A stretch of 64,000 bases of DNA from positions 62,001 to 126,000 of the forward strand of contig WVSM01000008.1 of NCBI GenBank assembly GCA_015689645.1, given 5' to 3'. The translations under genes and the position numbers were made by a program. Of this stretch, positions 34,310-42,018 are shown one piece after another (position 1 is the first letter of the stretch; every line of letters begins with the position of its first letter). The notes below the pieces were generated by a model that was not told the DNA's origin, made no database searches, and saw nothing but the letters and a program-made list of their open reading frames with translations. This stretch comes from Rhodobacterales bacterium HKCCE4037. GTDB taxonomy: Bacteria > Pseudomonadota > Alphaproteobacteria > Rhodobacterales > Rhodobacteraceae.

Positions 34310-34606
34310 ATGTCCGAGCCGACCAAGACCGAACTGGAAGCCGCTGCGTTCCGGCGCCTGCTGGCGCATCTCGACGAACGCAAGGACGTGCAGAACATCG
34401 ACCTGATGAACCTTGCCGGCTTCTGCCGCAACTGCCTGAGCCGCTGGTACGCCGAGGAAGCCGCCGAGCGGGGCGTGGAGATCGACAAGGAAGAGGCGCG
34501 GGAAATCGTCTACGGCATGCCCTATTCCGAATGGAAGGCGAAGTACCAGACCGAGGCGAATGCCGATCAGAAGGCGGCGTTCGAAGAGAACAAGCCCGAC
34601 CATTGA
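34310..34606 (+). CDS. DUF1244 family protein
   Basis: 98-residue cytosolic protein with the near-invariant core DVQNIDLMNLAGFCRNCLSR (two Cys) and the C-terminal VYGMPYSEWKAKYQ. Function unknown. An aggaggatccc ribosome site precedes the ATG at 34310. The pairing with an N-formylglutamate amidohydrolase gene is frequent in this group. Confidence 0.9.
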   Translation: MSEPTKTELEAAAFRRLLAHLDERKDVQNIDLMNLAGFCRNCLSRWYAEEAAERGVEIDKEEAREIVYGMPYSEWKAKYQTEANADQKAAFEENKPDH

Positions 34607-34624
34607 GGCGGCGTTGAGGGGCGT

Positions 34625-34702
34625 CGCCAGTGGTTGCTCGAACCAGTGGCGCAACTCACTGGCAACTCCCCGTCGCCAGGGGCGACTCCCCCGGAGGTTT
34701 TT
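34625..34702. repeat. Cluster of hairpins with a Rhodobacterales-type CCCCCGGAGG motif
   Basis: Three stems follow one another between DUF1244 and yaaA: CGCCAGTGGTT/AACCAGTGGCG (34625-34635, 34641-34651, one mismatch), GTCGCC-agg-GGCGAC (34672-34686), and CTCC-ccc-GGAG (34686-34696) followed by GTTTTT. The first and last could end the rightward DUF1244 transcript. The last segment, with the following ctggcaagatgaag, looks like a short interspersed sequence I recall between genes in this order. Confidence 0.55.
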
Positions 34703-34729
34703 CTGGCAAGATGAAGGAGCGGGTTGCGC

Positions 34730-35506
34730 TCAGGCGGCCTGCGCTTTCGCTTCCGAACGTATGAAGGCCGGTTTTCCCGGCTCGCTCAGCTTGGGATAGT
34801 GTTCGTAGCCGCCAGTGTCGAAATCGAGGATCTGGTCGGGCGTGGTCAGGCGGCGTTCCATGATGAACCGCGTCATCGCGCCGCGGGCCTTCTTGGCGAA
34901 GAAGCTGACGATCTTCGGGCCGTTCGGTTTTTCTTCGAAGAACTGCGGCGTGACGATCTGCAGGCCGAGGGCCTTTTCGTCCACGGCGGAGAAATATTCC
35001 ACCGAGGCGCAATTGACGAGCGTGTCGGCACCGATGCTGCGCGCCTGTTCGGTCAGCGCCTCGGCCAGGCGCGGGCCCCAATAGGCATAGAGGTTCGGGC
35101 CTTTGCGGGTCTTCAGACGGCTGCCCATTTCAAGACGGTAGGGCCGGATCGCGTCGAGCGGGCGCAGCAGGCCATAAAGGCCGGACAGGATGCGCAGATG
35201 ATCCTGCGCATAGGCCAGCGTTTCAGGCTCGAGGCTCGCGGCCTCCAGCCCCATGTAGGTGTCGCCGGCAAAGGCCAGCGCGGCAGGGCGTTCGCCCTCG
35301 GGCGCGTCTTCGAAGGCCTTGAACCGGTCGGCGTTCAGCTTGGCGAGGTCGGGGCTGATATCCATCAGCTTCGCGAGGTCCTTCTGCGACAGGCGTTTGG
35401 CCACGCGCGCCAGTTTCACCGCGTCCTCGGCGAAGGCGGGGGCGGTCATGGCGATGTCGCGGTCGCTCCAGTCCAGCCGCTTGGCGGGCGAGATCACGGT
35501 CAGCAT
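34730..35506 (-). CDS. yaaA: Peroxide stress protein YaaA
   Basis: 258 residues, the usual length. Begins MLTVISPAKRLDW and contains ALAFAGDTYMGL and LRILSGLYGLLRPLDAIRPYRLEMG, then VNCASVEYFSAV, all hallmarks of YaaA/DUF328. In E. coli the protein limits free iron and DNA damage during H2O2 stress and binds DNA. It stands downstream of recQ with a 45-base gap. Confidence 0.95.
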   Translation of the reverse strand: MLTVISPAKRLDWSDRDIAMTAPAFAEDAVKLARVAKRLSQKDLAKLMDISPDLAKLNADRFKAFEDAPEGERPAALAFAGDTYMGLEAASLEPETLAYAQDHLRILSGLYGLLRPLDAIRPYRLEMGSRLKTRKGPNLYAYWGPRLAEALTEQARSIGADTLVNCASVEYFSAVDEKALGLQIVTPQFFEEKPNGPKIVSFFAKKARGAMTRFIMERRLTTPDQILDFDTGGYEHYPKLSEPGKPAFIRSEAKAQAA

Positions 35507-35551
35507 GTCGTCTCCTTCTGTCTTGGCGCAGATGTAAGGCGTGGGTTGGGC

Positions 35552-37612
35552 TTATCCAGCCTCCCTCAGCACCTCGAGGAACGCCTCGCCGAAGCGGTCG
35601 AGCTTCTGCTCGCCCATGCCGCCGATGCGGGCCATGGCGTCCAGGCTGTCGGGTTTGCGCTCGGCGATCTTTCGCAGGGTGGAATGGGTTATGGAGAGGT
35701 ATTTGCCGGTGCCGTCGTCGCCGCGCATCAGCTCCTGGCTGATTTCCATCAGCCGGTCGAAGACATCGCCGGCCTCGCGCCCGGCCAGAGCGCGGCGGGC
35801 GGGGTGGACAGGCTCAGGCGCGTCGCCGGTGATGATCTGAAGGAACGCAGCTCCATAACGGTCGAGCTTCGTCGCCCCGACACCGGAAATCCGCGCCATG
35901 GCGTCGAGCGTCGCGGGCCGCGTCTCGGCCATCTCGATCAGGGTCTTGTCGGTGAAGATGACGTAGGCCGGCACGCCTGCCTCTTCCGCCAGCGCGCGGC
36001 GTTTCGCTTTCAGTGCCGACAGCAGTGGCGCGTCTTCTTCGCTGACCAGCATCTTCACCGCGGGGCGGCGCGGGGCGCTGGTGATGGTGTCCTTCCTGAG
36101 CGTGATGGAGGCTTCGCCGCGCAGGATCGGGCGCGCGGCCTCGGTCATGCGGAAGGCGCCGTGGCGCGCCGGGTCGGGGCGGACGAGGTCACGGCCCATC
36201 ATCTGCCGGAACACCGCCTGCCAGCCGCGCCGGTCAAACTCCGTGCCGATCCCGTAGACCGAAAGCTGATCGTGTCCGCGCTGGCGGATCTTGTCGTTCT
36301 CCGCGCCCAGAAGGACGTCGATCAGGTGGCCCGCGCCGAAATATTCGCCCGTGCGCAGCATGGCCGACAGCGCCTTCTGCACGGCGACCGAGGCATCGAA
36401 AAGTTCCGGCGGCTTTTCGCAGAGGTCGCAATTGCCGCACTCCTCCGCCGCTTCGCCGAAATACCCGAGCAGCACCTTGCGGCGGCAGCCCTGCGCCTCG
36501 GCCAGACCGAGCAGCGCGTTCAGCCGTGCGTGGTCGGCGTCTTTCCGTTCCGGGGGCGCGAGGCCCTCGTCGATCTGCTGGCGGCGGAAGCGGATGTCGT
36601 CGGGACCATACAGCGTCAGCGTATCGGCAGGCGCACCGTCGCGGCCCGCGCGGCCGATCTCCTGATAATAGCCTTCGATGCTTTTCGGCAGGTCGGCATG
36701 GGCGACCCAGCGGATATCGGGTTTGTCCACGCCCATCCCGAAGGCGATGGTGGCGCAGACGATCAGCCCGTCCTCGGCGTTGAAGCGCCCTTCGACGATG
36801 CGCCTGTCCTCCGCCTCCATCCCGCCGTGGTAATGGCAGGCGGTATGACCGGCCTCGCGCAGGGCCTGCGCCAGCGTTTCGGTCTTGGCGCGGGTGCCGC
36901 AATAGACGATGCCGGACTGGCCCTTGCGGGCGGCGGCGTAGCTGAGGATCTGCTGGCGGGGCTGGTTCTTGACCTCGAAGGCGAGGCTCAGGTTCGGGCG
37001 GTCGAAGCCGCGCAGGAAGGTCTCGGGCGGCTGGTCATCGAACAGGCGGTGGCAGATCTCGGCCCGCGTTTCGGCATCGGCGGTCGCGGTGAAGGCGGCG
37101 AGCGGCACGTTGAGCGACCGGCGCAGCGCCCCGATGCGCAGGTAATCGGGGCGGAAATCGTGGCCCCATTGGCTGACGCAATGGGCCTCGTCCACCGCGA
37201 TAAGCGAGACACCGGCGCGCGAGAGCATCCGTTCGGTGCCCGAGGACGCCAGCCGTTCCGGCGCGATATAGAGAAGCTTCAGCGTGCCCTGTTCCAGCCC
37301 GTGCCAGACGGCGTCGGTTTCCTCGGGCGTATTGCCGGAGGTCAGCGCGCCCGCCTCCACCCCCGCTTCGCGCAGGCCCCGCACCTGGTCGCGCATCAGG
37401 GCGATCAGCGGCGAGATGACGACGGTCACGCCCTCGCGCAGCAGCGCGGGCAACTGGAAGCAGAGCGACTTGCCGCCGCCCGTCGGCATGATGGCCAGCA
37501 CGTTGCGGCCTGCGGCGACGGCTTCCACGATCTCGGCCTGGCCGGGACGGAAGGCATCGAAGCCGAAGGTCGATTTCAGCAACGCGGATGGATCAGGGTG
37601 AGTGACCATCAT
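35552..37612 (-). CDS. recQ: ATP-dependent DNA helicase RecQ, two HRDC domains
   Basis: 686-residue 3'-5' superfamily II helicase for recombination and fork repair. Motif I is MPTGGGKSLCFQLP and motif II DEAHCVSQWGHDFR; helicase domain 2 ends at the zinc cluster CRRKVLLGYFGEAAEECGNC plus CEKPP. The winged helix follows. The C-terminus holds two HRDC domains in tandem (about 535-600, DAMARISGVGATKLDRYG, and 620-685, DAMARIGGMGEQKLDRFG). Single-HRDC RecQ is commoner. Starts MMVTHPDP; the second Met is equally possible. Confidence 0.95.
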   Translation of the reverse strand: MMVTHPDPSALLKSTFGFDAFRPGQAEIVEAVAAGRNVLAIMPTGGGKSLCFQLPALLREGVTVVISPLIALMRDQVRGLREAGVEAGALTSGNTPEETDAVWHGLEQGTLKLLYIAPERLASSGTERMLSRAGVSLIAVDEAHCVSQWGHDFRPDYLRIGALRRSLNVPLAAFTATADAETRAEICHRLFDDQPPETFLRGFDRPNLSLAFEVKNQPRQQILSYAAARKGQSGIVYCGTRAKTETLAQALREAGHTACHYHGGMEAEDRRIVEGRFNAEDGLIVCATIAFGMGVDKPDIRWVAHADLPKSIEGYYQEIGRAGRDGAPADTLTLYGPDDIRFRRQQIDEGLAPPERKDADHARLNALLGLAEAQGCRRKVLLGYFGEAAEECGNCDLCEKPPELFDASVAVQKALSAMLRTGEYFGAGHLIDVLLGAENDKIRQRGHDQLSVYGIGTEFDRRGWQAVFRQMMGRDLVRPDPARHGAFRMTEAARPILRGEASITLRKDTITSAPRRPAVKMLVSEEDAPLLSALKAKRRALAEEAGVPAYVIFTDKTLIEMAETRPATLDAMARISGVGATKLDRYGAAFLQIITGDAPEPVHPARRALAGREAGDVFDRLMEISQELMRGDDGTGKYLSITHSTLRKIAERKPDSLDAMARIGGMGEQKLDRFGEAFLEVLREAG

Positions 37613-37747
37613 GGGGCGGGGGCCTGTCGGATTTGTTTTAAATGCTCGTTATGGGGTGAAGGTCCCATATTGAGATTCGGTAAACAAGACCCACAGGATG
37701 TGGTTTTTGTGGATTAAAGCGTTTCTGGTTTTCGTTGAAACAGCGCG

Positions 37748-37793
37748 TCGCCAATGTCCCGAGAGCGCCGAAGGCGTGGCAGGGTATTGGCGA
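37748..37793. other. Long imperfect hairpin in the recQ upstream gap
   Basis: TCGCCAAT (37748-37755) pairs with ATTGGCGA (37786-37793); inside, CCC pairs with GGG and CGCC-gaa-GGCG closes the top. The 204-base gap between recQ and the zinc-ribbon gene is lower in GC and otherwise empty. Nearer recQ it holds a smaller CCACA-gga-TGTGG hairpin followed by TTTTT on the plus strand. Possible terminator of the leftward rsmD operon or a small RNA. Confidence 0.35.
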
Positions 37794-37816
37794 GTCAAGG
37801 ACTAACCGGGAACGCC

Positions 37817-38143
37817 TTATCTGGTCAGGTTCAGCGTGTCGCGCGGTGCGGGGCCGGCGGTCAGCGGTTCGGCCACCACGCCGCCGAAGCGTGCCTCGCG
37901 CACCAGAACCGGGCGGCCATCCAGCAGGCAGGTGATCGGGCCGGTCTCCGCGCTCCACTCCGTCTCGCCCACGCGGCGGAAGGCAAGACCGCCGGAGACG
38001 CTGACGTTGGTGAACTCAAGGCGGCGGCCGTCGGCATCTTCGCAGCGGGCGAGGCAGTCGTCGCAGACGTGCCAGGGGTAGCGCAGGAAAGCCTCCATCG
38101 CCTTGCCACAGGCGGGGCAATGGTGATCGGGGACCTGATCCAT
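37817..38143 (-). CDS. Zinc-ribbon protein of unknown function
   Basis: About 108 residues starting MDQVPDHHCPACGKAM; the ribbon is CPAC...HVCDDC with another Cys soon after (LARCEDADG). The C-terminal half is beta-rich with no known motif. The ATG overlaps the HAD gene stop by one base (TGATG), so it is coupled to rsmD-HAD. Function unknown. Confidence 0.65.
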   Translation of the reverse strand: MDQVPDHHCPACGKAMEAFLRYPWHVCDDCLARCEDADGRRLEFTNVSVSGGLAFRRVGETEWSAETGPITCLLDGRPVLVREARFGGVVAEPLTAGPAPRDTLNLTR

Positions 38144-38796
38144 CACAGGCCCAGCAGGGCGGGCAAGTCCGCCATGTCCCTGAACAGATGTGCCCCTTGG
38201 GCGGCCAGTTTCGCGCCGTCATCATGGGCGGCGTAGCCAAAGCAGCGCATGCCGGCGCGTTTCGCGGCGAGCGCGCCGGTGGCGCTGTCCTCGACCACCA
38301 CGGTCCGGGCCGGATCATGGCCCATCTCGCGCGCGGCGATCAGGAACAGCTCGGGGTCCGGTTTCGCCACACCCAGTTCGTGCGCCGAGAAGCGGGCCCC
38401 TTCGAAGCGCGGTGCCAGGCCGGTGCTGCCCAGCGTGATGTCCATCTTCACCTGCGAGCCGTTGGAGCCGACGCAATAGGGCACGCCCGCTGCATCCAGC
38501 CGGTCGAGCACGTCGAAAATGCCGGGGATCGGGTCCACGCCGTCGCGCAGGCGGGCGTAGCCTTCCGCGTAGATCTCCTCGATCCACTCGGAATCGGGCG
38601 CGGGGTTGTCGGCCCCCATCTCGCGGGCGCGGGCGATGAGGTCCGGCATCGCCTTGCCCATGAAGGCCTCCACCACGTCCGCGTGGCTCAACGTCAGCCC
38701 GTAGCGGACGAGATTGTCGGAGACGACCGCATTGAACGGCGGCTCGCTGTCCACCAGCACGCCGTCGCAATCGAAGATGACAAGGTCAGGTTTCAT
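38143..38796 (-). CDS. HAD-superfamily phosphatase (CbbY/Gph-like)
   Basis: 217 residues. Motif I FDCDGVLVDSEP gives the nucleophile Asp and the acid/base Asp. The helical cap follows; motif II is CVGSNGS, motif III has the Lys near GVAKPDPELF, and motif IV is VVVEDSATGALAAKRAGM. Likely a sugar-phosphate or phosphoglycolate phosphatase or phosphoglucomutase-like protein; the substrate is not predictable. It overlaps rsmD by four bases. Confidence 0.9.
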   Translation of the reverse strand: MKPDLVIFDCDGVLVDSEPPFNAVVSDNLVRYGLTLSHADVVEAFMGKAMPDLIARAREMGADNPAPDSEWIEEIYAEGYARLRDGVDPIPGIFDVLDRLDAAGVPYCVGSNGSQVKMDITLGSTGLAPRFEGARFSAHELGVAKPDPELFLIAAREMGHDPARTVVVEDSATGALAAKRAGMRCFGYAAHDDGAKLAAQGAHLFRDMADLPALLGL

Positions 38797-39353
38797 GCGT
38801 GGTGCCTCAGAATGGTGATCGTCGTGTTGCCGTATCGGCGCTGGTCCAGCACCTCGAAGCCGGCCGGGACGATCGGCGCGGCGGCCTCCTCCCAGACGAC
38901 GGTGGCACCCGGCGCGAGCCAGCCTTCGGCGGCCAGCACCGGGAGAACCTCTTCACCCAGCCCTTGCCCGTAGGGCGGGTCCAGGAACACCAGGTCGCAG
39001 GGCCGTTGCGCCGGGCCGATCTGGCGGGCGTCCTTGCGGAACACCTTGGTGATGCCCTGCGCGGCGCAAGCGGCGATGTTCTCGCGCAGCAGGGCCCGCG
39101 CGGCGGTGCCGTTGTCGACGAAGGTCGCTTGGACCGCCCCCCGGCTCAGGGCCTCAATCCCCAGTGCGCCGGTACCCGCGAACAGGTCGAGCACCCGCGT
39201 GCCGCTCACCAGGTCGCCGTTGCGCCCGTTGGTCAGCAGGTTGAACAGGCTCTCGCGCACGCGGTCGGTGGTGGGCCGCAGATGCGCGCTCTCATCGCCT
39301 GCGCCGAGATCGGCCAGCTTCTTGCCGCGCAGGCGACCGCCGACGATCCTCAT
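38793..39353 (-). CDS. rsmD: 16S rRNA (guanine(966)-N(2))-methyltransferase
   Basis: 186 residues. MRIVGGRLRGKKL and RPTTDRVRESLFNLL are family markers, the SAM-binding motif is VLDLFAGTGALGIEALSRGA, and the catalytic motif is FLDPPYGQG. Methylates G966 in the small ribosomal subunit. First gene of a three-gene coupled operon with the phosphatase and zinc-ribbon protein. Confidence 0.95.
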   Translation of the reverse strand: MRIVGGRLRGKKLADLGAGDESAHLRPTTDRVRESLFNLLTNGRNGDLVSGTRVLDLFAGTGALGIEALSRGAVQATFVDNGTAARALLRENIAACAAQGITKVFRKDARQIGPAQRPCDLVFLDPPYGQGLGEEVLPVLAAEGWLAPGATVVWEEAAAPIVPAGFEVLDQRRYGNTTITILRHHA

Positions 39354-39369
39354 GAAATCTGCCTGCCGC

Positions 39370-40578
39370 TCATGCCTTCAGCAGCGGTTTCAGATCGGCC
39401 TCCGGATCGCCCACCACCTCGGGCGCGGGCGATTTCCCGGCCTCGATCAGGCGCTTGCCGATCATGTAGGCGCGGGGGTCGTTCATCGCGTCCACCGCCA
39501 GCAGCGTATCGCCCTGGTAATACCAATGCGACCGGGCCGCGCCGCCGTCGCGAACCACGACCCTGTCATAGCCGAGGTTCAGGCCCGCGATCTGCAGCTT
39601 CACGTCGTACTGGTCCGACCAGAACCACACTTTCGGGTCGTAGGTCTCATCGGCGCCGAGGATGTTCTTCGCCACAAGCTCCGCCTGGTCGATTGCGTTC
39701 TGCACGCTCTCCAGCCGGATGCGCTGGCCGCGATAGGGCAGCGACGCACAATCGCCCGCCGCCCAGATCGCCGCGTCGGAGGTGCGCCCTTGCGCATCGG
39801 TCGCGATCCCGTTGTCGAGCAGCACGCCGGCATCGGCGGCCAGCGCCACGTTCGGCTCGATCCCGATCCCGGCGATCACGATGTCATAGGGATGCTCTTC
39901 CCCGTTGTTGAACATCGCGCCCACGACATGCCCATCGGCCGCGTTCAGGCATTCCAGTCCCACGCCCTCGCGGATCGAAACGCCGTGGCTTTCATGCAGA
40001 GCGCGGAAGTAGTCCGAGGTCTCGGGGGCCGCGACCCGGCCAAGGATGCGCGGCGCGGCCTCGATCAGCGTCACGTCCATGCCGCGCTTGGAGGCGACGG
40101 CGGCCGCTTCCAGCCCGATGTATCCGCCACCCACGATCAGCGCGCGGCCATTGGCACGCACCTCCGGCTCCATCGCGTCCACATCGGCCAGCGTCCGCAC
40201 GACATGCACGCCCCTCAGGCCGCCGCCGATTTCGGGCGGCAACTTGCGCGGGGTGGAACCGGTGGCAAGGACCAGCGCATCGTAGGGCATCGTCTCACCG
40301 GCGACCGTGACGGTCCTGGCCGTCGCATCGACCGCCTCGACAGGCTGGCCCAGACGCAGGTCGACCGTGTGCTCGGCATACCAGTCCAGCGGCCGCAGGT
40401 AGAGCCGCTCGAGCGCCATCTCGCCCAGCAGATAGGCCTTCGACAGCGGCGGGCGCTGGTAGGGTGGCGCAGTCTCTTCGCCGATCAGGGTGATGTTGCC
40501 CTCGAACCCTTCGGCCCGCAGCTTTGCGACACAGGCAGCCCCGCCCTGCCCTGCCCCGATGACAATGATCCGATCCAT
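39370..40578 (-). CDS. FAD-dependent ferredoxin/rubredoxin-reductase-type oxidoreductase
   Basis: 402 residues. Two Rossmann motifs: IIVIGAGQGGAACVAKLR for FAD and ALIVGGGYIGLEAAAVASKRG for NAD(P)H; the FAD-closing motif is AIWAAGDCAS. PPYQRPPLSKAYLLG is typical of the ThcD/putidaredoxin-reductase group that feeds cytochromes P450 or dioxygenases. No ferredoxin, P450 or oxygenase gene is nearby. It lies just downstream of, and divergent from, the peroxiredoxin gene. Confidence 0.88.
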   Translation of the reverse strand: MDRIIVIGAGQGGAACVAKLRAEGFEGNITLIGEETAPPYQRPPLSKAYLLGEMALERLYLRPLDWYAEHTVDLRLGQPVEAVDATARTVTVAGETMPYDALVLATGSTPRKLPPEIGGGLRGVHVVRTLADVDAMEPEVRANGRALIVGGGYIGLEAAAVASKRGMDVTLIEAAPRILGRVAAPETSDYFRALHESHGVSIREGVGLECLNAADGHVVGAMFNNGEEHPYDIVIAGIGIEPNVALAADAGVLLDNGIATDAQGRTSDAAIWAAGDCASLPYRGQRIRLESVQNAIDQAELVAKNILGADETYDPKVWFWSDQYDVKLQIAGLNLGYDRVVVRDGGAARSHWYYQGDTLLAVDAMNDPRAYMIGKRLIEAGKSPAPEVVGDPEADLKPLLKA

Positions 40579-40654
40579 GGCGCTTTCCTGTTGGCGAGTT
40601 TCGGGCGGACCCTATATCCGTATCGAACCAATCGACAAGCAGGAGAGACCGCTC

Positions 40655-41143
40655 ATGTCCATTTCCACCGGCGACACGCTGCCCAATGCCAAAGTCCTTC
40701 GTCTTGGGGCCAACGGCCCGGAGGCCGTCGAGATGGAAAGCCTCACCAAGGGACGAAAGGTCGTGATCTTCGGCCTGCCCGGCGCCTACACCGGCACCTG
40801 CACCTCGGCCCATGTGCCGTCGTTCATCCGCACCAAAAGCGGCTTCGACGACAAGGGCGTGGACGAAATCATCTGCGTCTCGGTCAACGACCCCTTCGTG
40901 ATGGACGCCTGGGGCAAGAGCACCGGCGCCACCGACGCGGGCATCACGTTCCTGGGCGACGCGGGCGCGGAATTCACCAAGGCCATCGGCATGAACTGGA
41001 CGGCGGAGCCCGCGGGCTTCTACGACCGCTCGCGCCGCTACGCGCTTTATGCCGAGGATGGCGTGGTCAAGGTTCTGAACGTCGAGGAAGGCCCCGGCGT
41101 CTGCGAGGTTTCGGCAGGCGAAACGCTGCTGGAGCAGATCTGA
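40655..41143 (+). CDS. Peroxiredoxin (Prx5/AHP1 type)
   Basis: 162-residue cytosolic thiol peroxidase. The peroxidatic cysteine is in GLPGAYTGTCTSAHVPSF, a Prx5-type site, with the following Arg region. A second cysteine in GPGVCEVSAG near the C-terminus may resolve it. The start is MSISTGDTLPN, preceded by AGGAGAG. It is divergent from the FAD oxidoreductase, which might reduce it, though that is only inferred from proximity. Confidence 0.92.
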   Translation: MSISTGDTLPNAKVLRLGANGPEAVEMESLTKGRKVVIFGLPGAYTGTCTSAHVPSFIRTKSGFDDKGVDEIICVSVNDPFVMDAWGKSTGATDAGITFLGDAGAEFTKAIGMNWTAEPAGFYDRSRRYALYAEDGVVKVLNVEEGPGVCEVSAGETLLEQI

Positions 41144-41148
41144 TAGGG

Positions 41149-41946
41149 TCAGTCCCCTGAAATTGCCCGAAGCGTCCGGAGAAATTCGGACGCTTCGCCA
41201 TTCTCCAGATAGGTCTGCAGGCCGATCACCATCTGCATCTGCTTGGCAAGGTAGGCCAGCCGCCGGTGATCCGCCTCGATCTGCTGGGTGATGATATTGG
41301 TGTCGATGGCCTCGATCTCGGCCAGGATCTTCCGGGTCTCGGCCACCAGCTTCTCGTTGCTGAACCCTTTCCCGTCCAGATGCGCGCGCACCGCGCCGAG
41401 GCTCTTGTTCAGAACCGCGCGCCCTTCCTCGCGCACCGTGGTGCCTTCTTCATCATTGGCAATCGTGTCGAGGATACGCTCGATCATGCCGGATGCACGC
41501 CGCGCCAAGGCCCGGCCCTTGCCGTCCTCGCCCGTCTGGTCCAGCAGATCGCCCATCGGCACGGTCACCGGCAGGTTCGCCCCGTCCGGATGGGCAGCGG
41601 CGGCCCGGCGCGCGGCGACGAAGGTCCGCACGATCAGGCGCGAGGCGGCAATCGCAGCATCCGATTTCAGCAATGTCGCCGCCATGACCACACCGTGTTC
41701 GGTCAGCACCCAAGGCGGTTTCCTTCGCCCGCCGTGGCCACTTGATATCGCAGTTTGCGATTTCAAGTTTTCCCATTCTTCGGGCGTCAGCTGGAAGGCG
41801 AAATCGTCCGAGAACCGTTCGGCATTGCGCTTGATCGCCTCATTAAACCGTCCGGTTTTTACCCCGAAGCGCGCGGCAATGTCCTCGTCCAGTGCGACGC
41901 TCAGGCCACGGATGGTATGGACGGGAATGGGCGCGGGGTCAGACAC
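41149..41946 (-). CDS. ORF6N-domain DNA-binding protein
   Basis: 265 residues. The N-terminal about 110 residues match the ORF6N domain (IRGLSVALDEDIAARFGV, FNEAIKRNAERFSDDFAFQL, NLKSQTAISSGHGGRRKPPW, LTEHGVVMAATLL). That domain is a KilA-N-like DNA-binding module of phage antirepressors and some bacterial genes. The rest is helical, charged and likely coiled-coil. No phage genes are around. Start GTG at 41946; the AAGAGG ribosome site lies within a palindrome arm. The segment encoding LKSQTAIS is itself an inverted repeat related to that palindrome. Confidence 0.85.
   Translation of the reverse strand: MSDPAPIPVHTIRGLSVALDEDIAARFGVKTGRFNEAIKRNAERFSDDFAFQLTPEEWENLKSQTAISSGHGGRRKPPWVLTEHGVVMAATLLKSDAAIAASRLIVRTFVAARRAAAAHPDGANLPVTVPMGDLLDQTGEDGKGRALARRASGMIERILDTIANDEEGTTVREEGRAVLNKSLGAVRAHLDGKGFSNEKLVAETRKILAEIEAIDTNIITQQIEADHRRLAYLAKQMQMVIGLQTYLENGEASEFLRTLRAISGD
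41741..41767. repeat. Intragenic inverted repeat in the ORF6N gene
   Basis: CTTGATATCGCA (41741-41752), spacer GTT, TGCGATTTCAAG (41756-41767): 12-base arms with one mismatch. It encodes the conserved LKSQTAIS segment. The minus-strand sequence aligns over 34 bases with the palindrome upstream of the same gene, with 26 matches. Confidence 0.7.
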
Positions 41947-41955
41947 GTCAGCGGC

Positions 41956-41986
41956 CTCTTGCGATCACAAATTGTGATTTCAAGAG
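41956..41986. promoter_or_regulatory. Palindrome covering the ORF6N ribosome binding site
   Basis: CTCTTG-cg-ATCACAA-a-TTGTGAT-tt-CAAGAG (plus strand). In the minus-strand mRNA the 3' arm includes the AAGAGG ribosome site, eight bases before the GTG start. As DNA it is a likely operator for autoregulation; as RNA it would hide the ribosome site. Which of these applies cannot be decided from sequence. Confidence 0.6.
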
Positions 41987-42018
41987 ACCGCCGCCATGCC
42001 GTGCTGTCAATTGCAGCC

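Noticed and set aside
34724-37717. About 1000-codon plus-strand open frame opposite yaaA and recQ
   Set aside because: Shadow of two strongly recognisable genes; no start context and no protein features.
41149-41946. ORF6N gene as evidence of a prophage
   Set aside because: No integrase, capsid, lysis or other phage gene and no attachment-site repeats nearby; the gene is solitary among housekeeping genes.
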